Source: Lachnospiraceae bacterium (GTDB lineage Bacteria; Bacillota; Clostridia; Lachnospirales; Lachnospiraceae). Taken from it: a stretch of DNA of 38,023 nucleotides. Below, in pieces: positions 5,885-12,932 of the stretch. A model generated the notes under the pieces. That model was not told where the DNA came from. It saw only the letters and a list, made by a program, of their open reading frames with translations, and searched no databases. Numbering within the stretch: the first letter of the stretch is position 1; every line of letters starts with the position of its first letter. The position numbers and the translations under genes are program-made. The stretch covers positions 1-38,023 of the forward strand of contig JAFWWB010000035.1 of NCBI GenBank assembly GCA_017518185.1, written 5' to 3'.

Positions 5885-7897
5885 AGTTGCCAGGGTATTG
5901 ATGATGTGCTCCATGCATTCGTCTATCACGTTTATGAAACGGCTGCTGGCGTTATAGGCATTCTGGTACTTTATCATATTGGAAAGCTCTTCATCCGTGG
6001 CAACGCCTATGGAACCCTGTCTGTTGCCCTCTATGGCATCAACCGTAAGATCCTGGTTCTCCTTCAGGTTCTTGTAGACATTGCCGGAATTGGCTATCTG
6101 CGCCACAAAATTGGCATAATACCTCTGAAGCGAGGTCTTATTGGTGAGGGTGGGATTAAGCACATAGTTCTCATCCGTAAAGGCGTTCCTCAGAGAATCC
6201 GCCGTTTCCCTGTCCTCGGATCCGTCAGGAAGCCTCATACCCAGATGGGTAGGATACTGGAGCAGATCTGCGCTCACGATGATATTTCCGGTGGAGAACC
6301 AGGTTGCGCTGTTGGTGGGATCCTCCCCCTTCAGGCAGGTATACTCCCCTGTGATATCGTCCTTATAGTACTCATCCGAGCTCAGGCGCTCGAATATCTG
6401 CACGGGACGTCCGTTGACATCCCTCATATAACCGTATGCCTTTACCGCGGAATTATCCTTACCCTTCATGCCTTCAAGAGCCGCTTCCAGCTGCTCCATG
6501 AATTCGGTATAATTGGCATATTTTTCTTTATCGGCCGTGAAGGGCTTATAATGCTCATCCATGTAATCCTTAACGGCTTTTATGTCGGCATCCGTCAGCA
6601 CCTTTCCCTCTACCAGCGCCTTCACATCGGCGATATCGGCTTCGGTAAAGAACTCATGATAGGTATAATCATGGCTTATGGAATTATAGGTGCAGTAAGT
6701 GTCAAAATCCCTCATGAGGCCTTCCACCCGCTCCTCGGGAGTCATGGACGCATTCTTCAGCACATCGTTCACGGCCTGTGTCAGGTCATGTACCAGTCCG
6801 TCGAACTCCGACATGATATTCACCAGAACGGAATCCTGGATCTTTGAATAGCTGTCCTCATCCATAAGATCCCTGTAATTCCCCCTGTGGTCACCTCTGG
6901 CAAGGAGCAGGCCCTTCAGCTCTCCCACATCGGTATCCAGCTTGGAGGATATGGGCAGATCCCAGTTGAAGACCTGGCCCGTGGCGGTATGATCCGAAAG
7001 AGGATTGTTCCTCACGGTATCCGGATCGTATTTTATTATGTTTCCGTTCTCATCCCTCTGCATCACCGTGGCGGAGTCTTTCCAGAAGACATTGTAGAAG
7101 CCCACGGTGCCGACCTTGTCATCATCCTCGGCCTGGTACCCCATCTCGCTGACCGAGTTCATGGTCACGAAATCATGCCCCTCTATCTTTACCAGCACAT
7201 TGCCGTAGAAGTCCTCACGGTAGGTTATGTTGGCCAGCCTCCCCAGATCGTCCAGAGCCTGGTTCCTCTGGTCCAGCAGGTCGTTGGGATTCTCCACACC
7301 GCCGGCTGCGATGGCCCTGATCTGTTCGTTAAGATCGAAGATGGTCTTGCCGAGAGCGTTGATCTCATCCACGCAGCCCGCGATCCTCTGGTTCAGCTTG
7401 TCCTGGTAATCACTGAGATCCTTATAGACATTCCCTGCCGCTTCGATGAAGGACTGGGCATACTGGATGACCATGGACTGGTTAACCTCGCTGCAGGGTT
7501 CCTTGGCAAGCTCGGATACGGCGTACCACAGGCTCTCCATGGACTGCTCGAAGGTAGGGCCGTCCATCTCACCGAATATGTCCTCCACCTGCTCGATAGC
7601 CGACCAGGAGGTATCGTAAAAGCCCTGTCTTCCGGCCTGGTTGCGGTAGGACTGGTCAACAAAACGGTCCCTGACCTGCCTGACTTCGGTTATATAGACA
7701 CCGAGACCCGTCTGCTTTTGGGCCACACCCACGGAACTTTTTGACAGCGGGTTATATTCCCTTGTTCCGTAGGAGACCTGCTGCCTTGTATAGCCCTTGG
7801 TGTCCGTATTGGTGACGTTATGGGCCACCACGTTCAGGGCTTCCTGGCTTGACTGCAGTCCCGAGGTACCTACATATAAGCTGCCGAATAATGACAT
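5882..7897 (-). CDS. flgK: Flagellar hook-associated protein FlgK (HAP1), copy distal to flgL
   Basis: This is a second HAP1-type protein of 671 residues. Its N-terminus is MSLFGSLYVGTSGLQSSQEA with VAHNVTNTDTKGYTRQQVSY, the FlgK signature. The core has GGVENPNDLLDQRNQALDDLGRL. The C-terminus ELSNMIKYQNAYNASSRFIN ends VIDECMEHIINTLAT. The middle section (about 370-520) is mostly helical and acidic and differs from the other copy. Shine-Dalgarno AAAGGAT precedes the ATG. It sits 30 bases after flgN, the FlgK/FlgL chaperone, and 64 bases before the other flgK. Two FlgK-type proteins could form different junction layers or alternative junctions; the sequence does not decide between these. Confidence 0.93.
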   Translation of the reverse strand: MSLFGSLYVGTSGLQSSQEALNVVAHNVTNTDTKGYTRQQVSYGTREYNPLSKSSVGVAQKQTGLGVYITEVRQVRDRFVDQSYRNQAGRQGFYDTSWSAIEQVEDIFGEMDGPTFEQSMESLWYAVSELAKEPCSEVNQSMVIQYAQSFIEAAGNVYKDLSDYQDKLNQRIAGCVDEINALGKTIFDLNEQIRAIAAGGVENPNDLLDQRNQALDDLGRLANITYREDFYGNVLVKIEGHDFVTMNSVSEMGYQAEDDDKVGTVGFYNVFWKDSATVMQRDENGNIIKYDPDTVRNNPLSDHTATGQVFNWDLPISSKLDTDVGELKGLLLARGDHRGNYRDLMDEDSYSKIQDSVLVNIMSEFDGLVHDLTQAVNDVLKNASMTPEERVEGLMRDFDTYCTYNSISHDYTYHEFFTEADIADVKALVEGKVLTDADIKAVKDYMDEHYKPFTADKEKYANYTEFMEQLEAALEGMKGKDNSAVKAYGYMRDVNGRPVQIFERLSSDEYYKDDITGEYTCLKGEDPTNSATWFSTGNIIVSADLLQYPTHLGMRLPDGSEDRETADSLRNAFTDENYVLNPTLTNKTSLQRYYANFVAQIANSGNVYKNLKENQDLTVDAIEGNRQGSIGVATDEELSNMIKYQNAYNASSRFINVIDECMEHIINTLAT

Positions 7898-7927
7898 ATC
7901 CCGTATCCTTTCTTTAGAAGCTGATCC

Positions 7928-8446
7928 TTACTGTTTTGCATCAAAGCGCTTGGTGCCGCTGCCCATGATGGTACCGGTATTATATGCGCTTTTGTTGTAA
8001 TCCGCCGTTTCCGGCGCCGTCTTCATAGACTGGAGCAGATTCATCTCGAACTGGACCATCTCAAGGGAACTCTCCAGAAGCTCGCGGTTCTGTTCGTTCA
8101 CCCTCTTCATATGCTCCATGGTCACCTTCAGCTCGTCATGCAGGGCCGTGAGCTTCTTCTGCTCTGCCGGCTGTCTGGACATCATCTGTATGAGCTGCGG
8201 GAGCTTCAGCTCCTCTCCGGAATGGTTGGTGACTTCACAGATGTCCTTCATCACCTGCATCCGTTCCTTCTCCAGCTTCTGTATAAGGTTGACCACTGCC
8301 TGTTCCCGTTCTGTCACGGAATTGAGTTTTTCTATATCACCGGCGATTATCACCGGAGTCTTCTCTTCGGAAAGAGCGATGAGCTTTTTATACTCCTCAT
8401 TCTCCTTTCCCAGCACCTCTATCAGGTTGTCCATAAGACTGGCCAT
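7928..8446 (-). CDS. flgN: Flagellar export chaperone FlgN
   Basis: FlgN-type chaperones bind FlgK and FlgL in the cytoplasm and hand them to the flagellar export gate. The protein is about 172 residues, all helical and rich in Glu, Lys, Gln and Met. The family N-terminus is MASLMDNLIEVLGKENEEYKKLIALSEEKTPVIIAGDIEKLNSVTEREQAVVN. A helical heptad region follows to about residue 135. The start at 8444-8446 is chosen because GGGAGGA lies 5 bases before it; the in-frame ATG 90 bases upstream has no Shine-Dalgarno and falls in the hairpin-rich leader. It stands between flgM and the FlgK copies, the usual order. Confidence 0.9.
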   Translation of the reverse strand: MASLMDNLIEVLGKENEEYKKLIALSEEKTPVIIAGDIEKLNSVTEREQAVVNLIQKLEKERMQVMKDICEVTNHSGEELKLPQLIQMMSRQPAEQKKLTALHDELKVTMEHMKRVNEQNRELLESSLEMVQFEMNLLQSMKTAPETADYNKSAYNTGTIMGSGTKRFDAKQ

Positions 8447-8476
8447 ATCGTTCCTCCCGATAAATGTCGTATTCAA

Positions 8477-8493
8477 GAACGCCACCGGCGTTC
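8477..8493 (-). promoter_or_regulatory. Hairpin in the flgN leader
   Basis: A perfect 7-bp inverted repeat GAACGCC-acc-GGCGTTC lies about 30 bases before the flgN start and after the flgM-flgN terminator-like hairpin. It could protect a processed flgN mRNA 5' end or tune translation. No function can be assigned from sequence alone. Confidence 0.4.
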
Positions 8494-8519
8494 CTGCCGG
8501 GGTATTCTCCGGTCGTAAT

Positions 8520-8559
8520 AAAAGCGGTGTCTGCAAAGATCTCTCTTTACAGGCACCGC
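8520..8559 (-). terminator. Terminator-like attenuating hairpin between flgM and flgN
   Basis: On the minus strand a long stem (GCGGTG-CTG-AAAGA against TCTTT-CAG-CACCGC, with two single mismatches and loop GAGA) is followed by TTTTATTA. It begins about 33 bases after the flgM stop. The U-tract is short, so partial termination is more likely than a complete stop. This would make flgM mRNA more abundant than flgN-flgK mRNA. Confidence 0.6.
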
Positions 8560-8592
8560 CTGACTTCGCACATCTGAACCGTTATCGATAAG

Positions 8593-8874
8593 TCAGAACG
8601 CAGCCTGTGCGAATCTCTCCAGGATCTTGTCGGCAAAGTCGTTCGCACTCACGTCATAGGTTCCGTTCTGATAATCTCTTTTAATATCAGCGATCCTGTC
8701 TTCCCTGACATCCGGTGCGGAGGACACAGCCTGCCTTGCCACCTGCAGATCCCTTCCCGCTCCCGATATGTTAAGCTTGTCCTTAAAATCAGGAACCGCA
8801 GCAGGACTTGCCTTGCCTGCAGGTTTCGAGACATTATACAAATTCTGGATCTGTGAATATGCCTCTATCCTCAT
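8593..8874 (-). CDS. flgM: Anti-sigma-28 factor FlgM
   Basis: FlgM binds and inhibits sigma-28 until the hook is complete, then is exported. The protein has 93 residues. It shows the FlgM pattern: a disordered N-terminal half (MRIEAYSQIQNLYNVSKPAG, then DKLNISGAGRDLQVARQAV) and the C-terminal sigma-binding helices VREDRIADIKRDYQNGTYD followed by ANDFADKILERFAQAAF. The DRIADIK...GTYxVxxxxxAxK motif is diagnostic. The Shine-Dalgarno AAGGAGGAG is strong. It is the first gene after a perfect sigma-28 promoter, so it sits in a negative feedback loop on its own transcription. Confidence 0.95.
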   Translation of the reverse strand: MRIEAYSQIQNLYNVSKPAGKASPAAVPDFKDKLNISGAGRDLQVARQAVSSAPDVREDRIADIKRDYQNGTYDVSANDFADKILERFAQAAF

Positions 8875-8939
8875 ATCCTTCTCCTCCTTGCCACAAATAT
8901 CCTCACCGGGACATCACGTCCCATCATGTTCTGTCTTAT

Positions 8940-8966
8940 TTATCGGCAGCCCGGTGATATTCTTTA
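8940..8966 (-). promoter_or_regulatory. Sigma-28 (SigD) promoter of the flgM operon
   Basis: TAAA (8963-8966), exactly 15 bases, then GCCGATAA (8940-8947): a perfect match to the sigma-28 consensus. The predicted leader of about 60 bases contains a small hairpin, GGGAC-gtgat-GTCCC (8908-8922). Confidence 0.88.
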
Positions 8967-8983
8967 CCCCGGCGGCAAATTTT

Positions 8984-9012
8984 TTGAAGTTTTTTCTTCA
9001 CTGTGATACAAT
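8984..9012 (+). promoter_or_regulatory. Sigma-A promoter giving a leaderless glycosyltransferase mRNA
   Basis: TTGAAG (8984-8989), a 17-base spacer, then TACAAT (9007-9012). The ATG of the next gene starts 8 bases after the -10, so the predicted transcript start falls on or one base before the start codon. It overlaps back-to-back with the flgM sigma-28 promoter region. Confidence 0.6.
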
Positions 9013-9019
9013 AGCCCCC

Positions 9020-10192
9020 ATGGAGATACTGATATACCGTTACGGCAGCATATGCGAGCCGGATATAATGGAAGCCTTCCGGCAGCTGGGGATCGACGTG
9101 GTGGAGGAGACCGGGCAGATCAGCAGAAAGGACACCTCTCCCGCAGAAACAGTTGAAGCGGTGTCACGGCTCATAAAGACCCACCGTTTCCTTTTTGTGT
9201 TCAGCGTCAATTTCTTCCCCGCGGTATCGGAGACCTGCCGTCTGCTGAACGTGCCTTACGTCTGCTGGACCGTGGACGTGCCGGTGATGGAGCTCTTCTC
9301 CCCTGCCCTTGAAAACGACACCAACCGCATCTTCATGTTCGACCGCAGCCAGTATGAGTTTTTTGCCCCCCGCAATCCCGGGCGCATCTTCCATCTGCCC
9401 CTGGCAACCAATGTGAGCCGCTGGAACAGTGTACTGGCGGGAGCCCGGATCCCCAAAGCCGACATTTCTTTTATCGGCTCATTGTATAATGAAAAAGACC
9501 CTTACAGCAGGATAAAAAATCTGCCCGACTATGCAAAGGGATATCTCGATGCACTCATGAGTTCACAATCCCTGATCTGGGGCAGTTATTTTTTACCCGG
9601 ACTTATAGATGATGCGCTTCTTGAAACCCTCTCGCCCCTGGTCCCGGATATGCATACACCCTATTGTGAGGGCAATAAGGAAGCCCAGCGCTACCTTATA
9701 GCGAATTCCTTCCTGGGCCCCCATATCGCCGTCAACGACAGGCAGCGCATCCTTTCGATGCTGAGCGGGAGCTTTTCCCTTGAGCTCTACACCCTGAGTG
9801 ACGCGTCGGGCCTGCCGAAGGCCTCCCTGCATCCCAAAGGTGCAAAGACCCTGACGGAGATGCCTCTTATCTTCCGCGGCAGCCGTATAAACATGAACAT
9901 TACCATGAGGCCCATAGCCACCGGTCTCTCCCTCAGGCTCTTCGACGTCTGCGGCTGCGGCGGCTTCCTCATGACCAATTACCAGGAGGAGCTCTGCGAA
10001 CTCTATGAGCCCGGGGCCGAAGTGGAATACTACGGCTCCGACGAGGAGCTTATGGACAAGGCAGCCTGGTATCTTGAACATGACAGTGAAAGAGAAAAGA
10101 TCGCCCGTGCAGGCTACGAACGCACGGCCGCCGATCACACATACCTTAAACGTATCTCCGAAATGATACGCATACTTAATACTGCATCATAG
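9020..10192 (+). CDS. CgeB/DUF3880-type glycosyltransferase
   Basis: A 390-residue cytoplasmic protein resembling CgeB-like (spore maturation/surface glycan) glycosyltransferases. The N-terminal half looks like DUF3880: MEILIYRYGSICEPDIMEAF, then LNVPYVCWTVDVPVMELFSP, FMFDRSQYEFF, FHLPLATNVSRWN and ADISFIGSLYNE. The C-terminal Rossmann-like half carries INMNITMRPIATGLSLRLFD and VCGCGGFLMTNYQEELCELY, the usual C-terminal GT core (about residues 290-340). It sits divergently from flgM and is followed after 11 bases by an SGNH hydrolase gene. Position next to late flagellar genes suggests flagellin glycosylation, which is inference. There is no Shine-Dalgarno; the start is fixed by the conserved MEILIYRYGSICEPD beginning. 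Confidence 0.85.
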   Translation: MEILIYRYGSICEPDIMEAFRQLGIDVVEETGQISRKDTSPAETVEAVSRLIKTHRFLFVFSVNFFPAVSETCRLLNVPYVCWTVDVPVMELFSPALENDTNRIFMFDRSQYEFFAPRNPGRIFHLPLATNVSRWNSVLAGARIPKADISFIGSLYNEKDPYSRIKNLPDYAKGYLDALMSSQSLIWGSYFLPGLIDDALLETLSPLVPDMHTPYCEGNKEAQRYLIANSFLGPHIAVNDRQRILSMLSGSFSLELYTLSDASGLPKASLHPKGAKTLTEMPLIFRGSRINMNITMRPIATGLSLRLFDVCGCGGFLMTNYQEELCELYEPGAEVEYYGSDEELMDKAAWYLEHDSEREKIARAGYERTAADHTYLKRISEMIRILNTAS

Positions 10193-10203
10193 GAGCCGGT
10201 ATA

Positions 10204-11220
10204 ATGGAAACAGACAAGATATTCGCAAAACTTCTTGAAACCGCAGAAAGGTCACCCGGATCACTTTCGGAACTATCCTCAAAAGACCTCTCGGACTGTC
10301 TCATAACCGAGCTGAACTGCTACGGGGAGCTTTACCCCGCAGCACGCAGGGAAAGGCTGGAAAGTACGATACTCGCCGCCTGTGCTTCTTTTGATGAAGC
10401 CCGCCTGTCCGGCGACTTCGTCCGCATCCGTCAGCTTCTTTCCACTCTTTACGGCATCTCCTCCGGCCTTCCGGCCCCGGACGACTTCGATCTTTTTGTC
10501 AGGAAAGCCGCCTTTGACAGCGCAGCCCTCAGGCACTGGCGTGAAAACACCGCTGTTGTCCTCGGGGATTCGCATGTGAACTTCTTCAGCGGAAACGAGT
10601 ATCTGGAATACTCCCTTATAGATGACGATATCCGCCTCTGTCCCCAGGTAAACAGCCTTCCCTTTACCGCTGTCTATCTCGGCCCCTGCCTGGCATACAG
10701 CTGCATGAAGGAGGACTCTGCCACCGACTTCCCTGGTAAGTTCAAAAAGCTGGAAAGCTCCTTTCTCCGTCCCGGAGCCAGGCTGATACTGTCCCTCGGC
10801 GAAGTGGACATACGTGTCCATGTGCTGCTTCAGGCGGAAGCGCAGAATAAAACCGTCGAAACCGTGCTGGATGAGATACTGGCAAACTACTCGGCCCTCA
10901 TCGGGAAACTCCGGGAAAAAGGGTATGAGATCTACTGCTGGGGGCCCATCGCTTCCCAGAAGGACGACTCTCCCGTGAACCCCGATTTTCCCCGTTACGG
11001 CAGCGAACGGGCGCGCAACCGTGCTACTTTCCTGTTCAATGAAAAACTCCGGGATCTCTGTAAAGAAACCGGAGCTGTATATATGTCCATATTCGGTAAA
11101 ATGGTCAGCGAAGATTTTCTGACCCGTGAAGAATTCCTGTCCCCGGACCATTTTCATCTCGGGCAGAAAGCCATGGAAGCGGCTCTCCCTGTATTCAGGG
11201 AAGCCGGACTGATAGCCTGA
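10204..11220 (+). CDS. SGNH/GDSL-type hydrolase-like protein
   Basis: A 338-residue protein without a signal peptide or membrane segment. The N-terminal about 110 residues are a helical region without recognised family. The rest shows SGNH hydrolase landmarks: VVLGDSHVNFF (block I, Ser at about 122 in GDSH), SLGEVDIR (block III position, with Glu-Val where Gly-x-Asn is usual), and SPDHFHLG near the C-terminus with the Asp and His of block V. Such proteins remove or transfer acyl groups on glycans. The Shine-Dalgarno AGGAG overlaps the stop of the glycosyltransferase before it, so the two form an operon and may act on the same surface glycan. Its substrate cannot be read from sequence. Confidence 0.75.
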   Translation: METDKIFAKLLETAERSPGSLSELSSKDLSDCLITELNCYGELYPAARRERLESTILAACASFDEARLSGDFVRIRQLLSTLYGISSGLPAPDDFDLFVRKAAFDSAALRHWRENTAVVLGDSHVNFFSGNEYLEYSLIDDDIRLCPQVNSLPFTAVYLGPCLAYSCMKEDSATDFPGKFKKLESSFLRPGARLILSLGEVDIRVHVLLQAEAQNKTVETVLDEILANYSALIGKLREKGYEIYCWGPIASQKDDSPVNPDFPRYGSERARNRATFLFNEKLRDLCKETGAVYMSIFGKMVSEDFLTREEFLSPDHFHLGQKAMEAALPVFREAGLIA

Positions 11221-11280
11221 TCCCCGCATGTAAAACCCGTGATCTGCAAACTCACCTTCGCAGCATTCCAGACGGCTGAT

Positions 11281-12219
11281 CTAATCCCACACCTCTATGT
11301 ACCCGTCCTGAAAGACCTCCTGCACGGTCTCTAGCATCTTCCTGGGGCTGAGCTTTTCCTGATAGCGGGGATTATCAAAAAGGTTCTTATGATCCTCGCG
11401 CACGAAATGCCCCTTCTCGAAGGATATCGCATCGAAATCCCTGCCCAGCCATTCAAAATCCCTGTCACAGATGGTGGCGGGATCAAAGAACTCCCCGCCC
11501 AGCCTGAAGGAATGCCAGGATCTTAATCTGTATGCGCTCTGATGCCTTACGGCCACAAAGCTTCCGTAGGTCTCAAATTCACTGAACACTGCCTCCTGTA
11601 TCTTTTCGGCGGGTATGGAATTCAGTATCTTTTCCCAGAAAGCATTTCCGGGTATGGACTCATTCTGCTCTATCTCTTCTATGAGCTCCAGCATATATTC
11701 CCTTTTGATGAGCATATGCTCGGAGATAAAGGACCGGCCTATTACCTTCCCCACTCCCGGCAGCAGCCTTTCCATAGTCTCGAAATACTCCGGCTTATGC
11801 TCGTGCTTAAGATCGAAATAAGGCTCTCCGTTTTCCGAGAACATGCTTATCTTCCGGCAGGGAATGGTATCCCCGTCCCAGACCAGGTACCAGTCATTGC
11901 TGCAATGAGCGGCATACTCCATCTTAAGGAACTGCTGGTAATACCAGCCTGTGACTCCCCGTGGAAGCTCCGCGCCTTTGAGATACGGAGAGAGTCTTTC
12001 CTTCATCAATGCATGCACACTGTCAAAAGGGATGATATCATTTTCATTTATAAATCCAGCATCCTTTGTGGTCTCATATTCCGAGACCATTCTTCCCACA
12101 TCGGCATCTCCCATGAAAAACAGCTTCCCGTTCTCGGGAAGCTGCATAAGTCTGTCATATAGACCGGACAGTCTGGGAAGATCGCGGGAGGCGATCACGA
12201 CACAGACGTCTGTGCTCAT
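11281..12219 (-). CDS. DUF6492 family glycosyltransferase-like protein
   Basis: A 312-residue cytoplasmic protein. MSTDVCVVIASRDLPRLSGL is a GT-A-like N-terminus, GWYYQQFLKMEYA (about 91-103) is the family signature, and WYLVWDGDTIPCRK carries a DxD-type metal/nucleotide-binding motif (DGD at about 114-116). EHMLIKREYMLELI and AFWEKIL follow, as in other DUF6492 members. Its ATG overlaps the mscL stop by 4 bases (ATGA), so it is translationally coupled to mscL. It converges on the SGNH gene. The acceptor is unknown; a cell-surface or flagellar glycan is a reasonable guess from the neighbours. Confidence 0.8.
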   Translation of the reverse strand: MSTDVCVVIASRDLPRLSGLYDRLMQLPENGKLFFMGDADVGRMVSEYETTKDAGFINENDIIPFDSVHALMKERLSPYLKGAELPRGVTGWYYQQFLKMEYAAHCSNDWYLVWDGDTIPCRKISMFSENGEPYFDLKHEHKPEYFETMERLLPGVGKVIGRSFISEHMLIKREYMLELIEEIEQNESIPGNAFWEKILNSIPAEKIQEAVFSEFETYGSFVAVRHQSAYRLRSWHSFRLGGEFFDPATICDRDFEWLGRDFDAISFEKGHFVREDHKNLFDNPRYQEKLSPRKMLETVQEVFQDGYIEVWD

Positions 12220-12683
12220 TTCTTCAGGCTCTCCTCTGCCTTCTTTGCCGCCTCGGGATCCTGCGCCTTCATGATGGCCAGCATCTCCTTCATAAGCTTG
12301 ATATCAGCGGGATCCTCGGGAGCGGGTGCTTCCTCTTCCTTCTTCTTTGCAAGCTTCTTTGCCTTCTCGGTGGCGCCGTTGATAGCCTTGAGCATGATGA
12401 AGAGTATCAGGGCTATGATAAGGAAGTTGATCACTGCCGAAATGAATGCGCCGTAATCAAAAGCAACTCCGTTCACCTCAAAAGAACCGCCCACGACCTG
12501 CATGACACCGTTCTCATCCTTCTGCACGCCTCCGGTGAAAACCGAGATAAGAGGGTTGACAAAGCTGTTGGTAAGGGCTGTGACGATATTACCGAACGCA
12601 GCACCTATGATAACACCGATGGCCATGTCCATCACATTGCCTTTGAGCGCGAACTCCTTGAATTCCTTCATAAACTTACCCAT
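12216..12683 (-). CDS. mscL: Large-conductance mechanosensitive channel MscL
   Basis: MscL opens under membrane tension and releases solutes during hypo-osmotic shock. The protein has 155 residues. The amphipathic N-terminus MGKFMKEFKEFALKGNVMDM leads into TM1 (AIGVIIGAAFGNIVTALTNS, about 21-43). A periplasmic loop about 48-77 follows, then TM2 (FISAVINFLIIALILFIML). A charged cytoplasmic helix follows, longer than usual, with KKLAKKKEEEAPAPEDP and a second helix. The Shine-Dalgarno AAGGAG is 10 bases from the ATG. Only 30 bases separate it from tRNA-Leu, so both probably share the tRNA promoter. Confidence 0.96.
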   Translation of the reverse strand: MGKFMKEFKEFALKGNVMDMAIGVIIGAAFGNIVTALTNSFVNPLISVFTGGVQKDENGVMQVVGGSFEVNGVAFDYGAFISAVINFLIIALILFIMLKAINGATEKAKKLAKKKEEEAPAPEDPADIKLMKEMLAIMKAQDPEAAKKAEESLKK

Positions 12684-12713
12684 TTTACATCATCTCCTTA
12701 TAAAAAGATTAAG

Positions 12714-12796
12714 TGCGGGTGGCCGGACTTGAACCGGCACGGGGTTACCCCCGAGAGATTTTAAGTCTCTTGTGTCTGCCATTCCACCACACCCGC
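12714..12796 (-). tRNA. tRNA-Leu (UAA)
   Basis: 83 bases with a 7-bp acceptor stem GCGGGTG/CACCCGC. The anticodon loop CTTAAAA gives anticodon TAA. It has a long variable arm (TCGGGGGTAACCCCG) and the T-loop GGTTCAAGTCC. CCA is not encoded; the discriminator A is followed by CTT. Confidence 0.95.
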
Positions 12797-12807
12797 AAAC
12801 AGAAAAT

Positions 12808-12836
12808 ATTTTATCACATGATCCCGGATTCTTCAA
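12808..12836 (-). promoter_or_regulatory. Sigma-A promoter of tRNA-Leu-mscL-DUF6492
   Basis: TTGAAG (12831-12836), 17-base spacer, TAAAAT (12808-12813), ending 12 bases before the tRNA 5' end. No other promoter is visible before mscL. Confidence 0.6.
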
Positions 12837-12889
12837 GCCCCCTCAGCCCTAAAAAAACTTCCGTATCACTGTCCGCGTCATGAGTCTTA

Positions 12890-12898
12890 TGCTATAAT
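12890..12898 (+). promoter_or_regulatory. Extended -10 promoter of the DUF1919 gene
   Basis: TGCTATAAT is a consensus extended -10. The -35 region (TGTCCG at 12870-12875) is poor, as is common with extended -10 promoters. The start codon follows 34 bases later. Confidence 0.55.
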
Positions 12899-12932
12899 AC
12901 ATTGAATAAACAACATCCGGGGGAGGCCTCAC

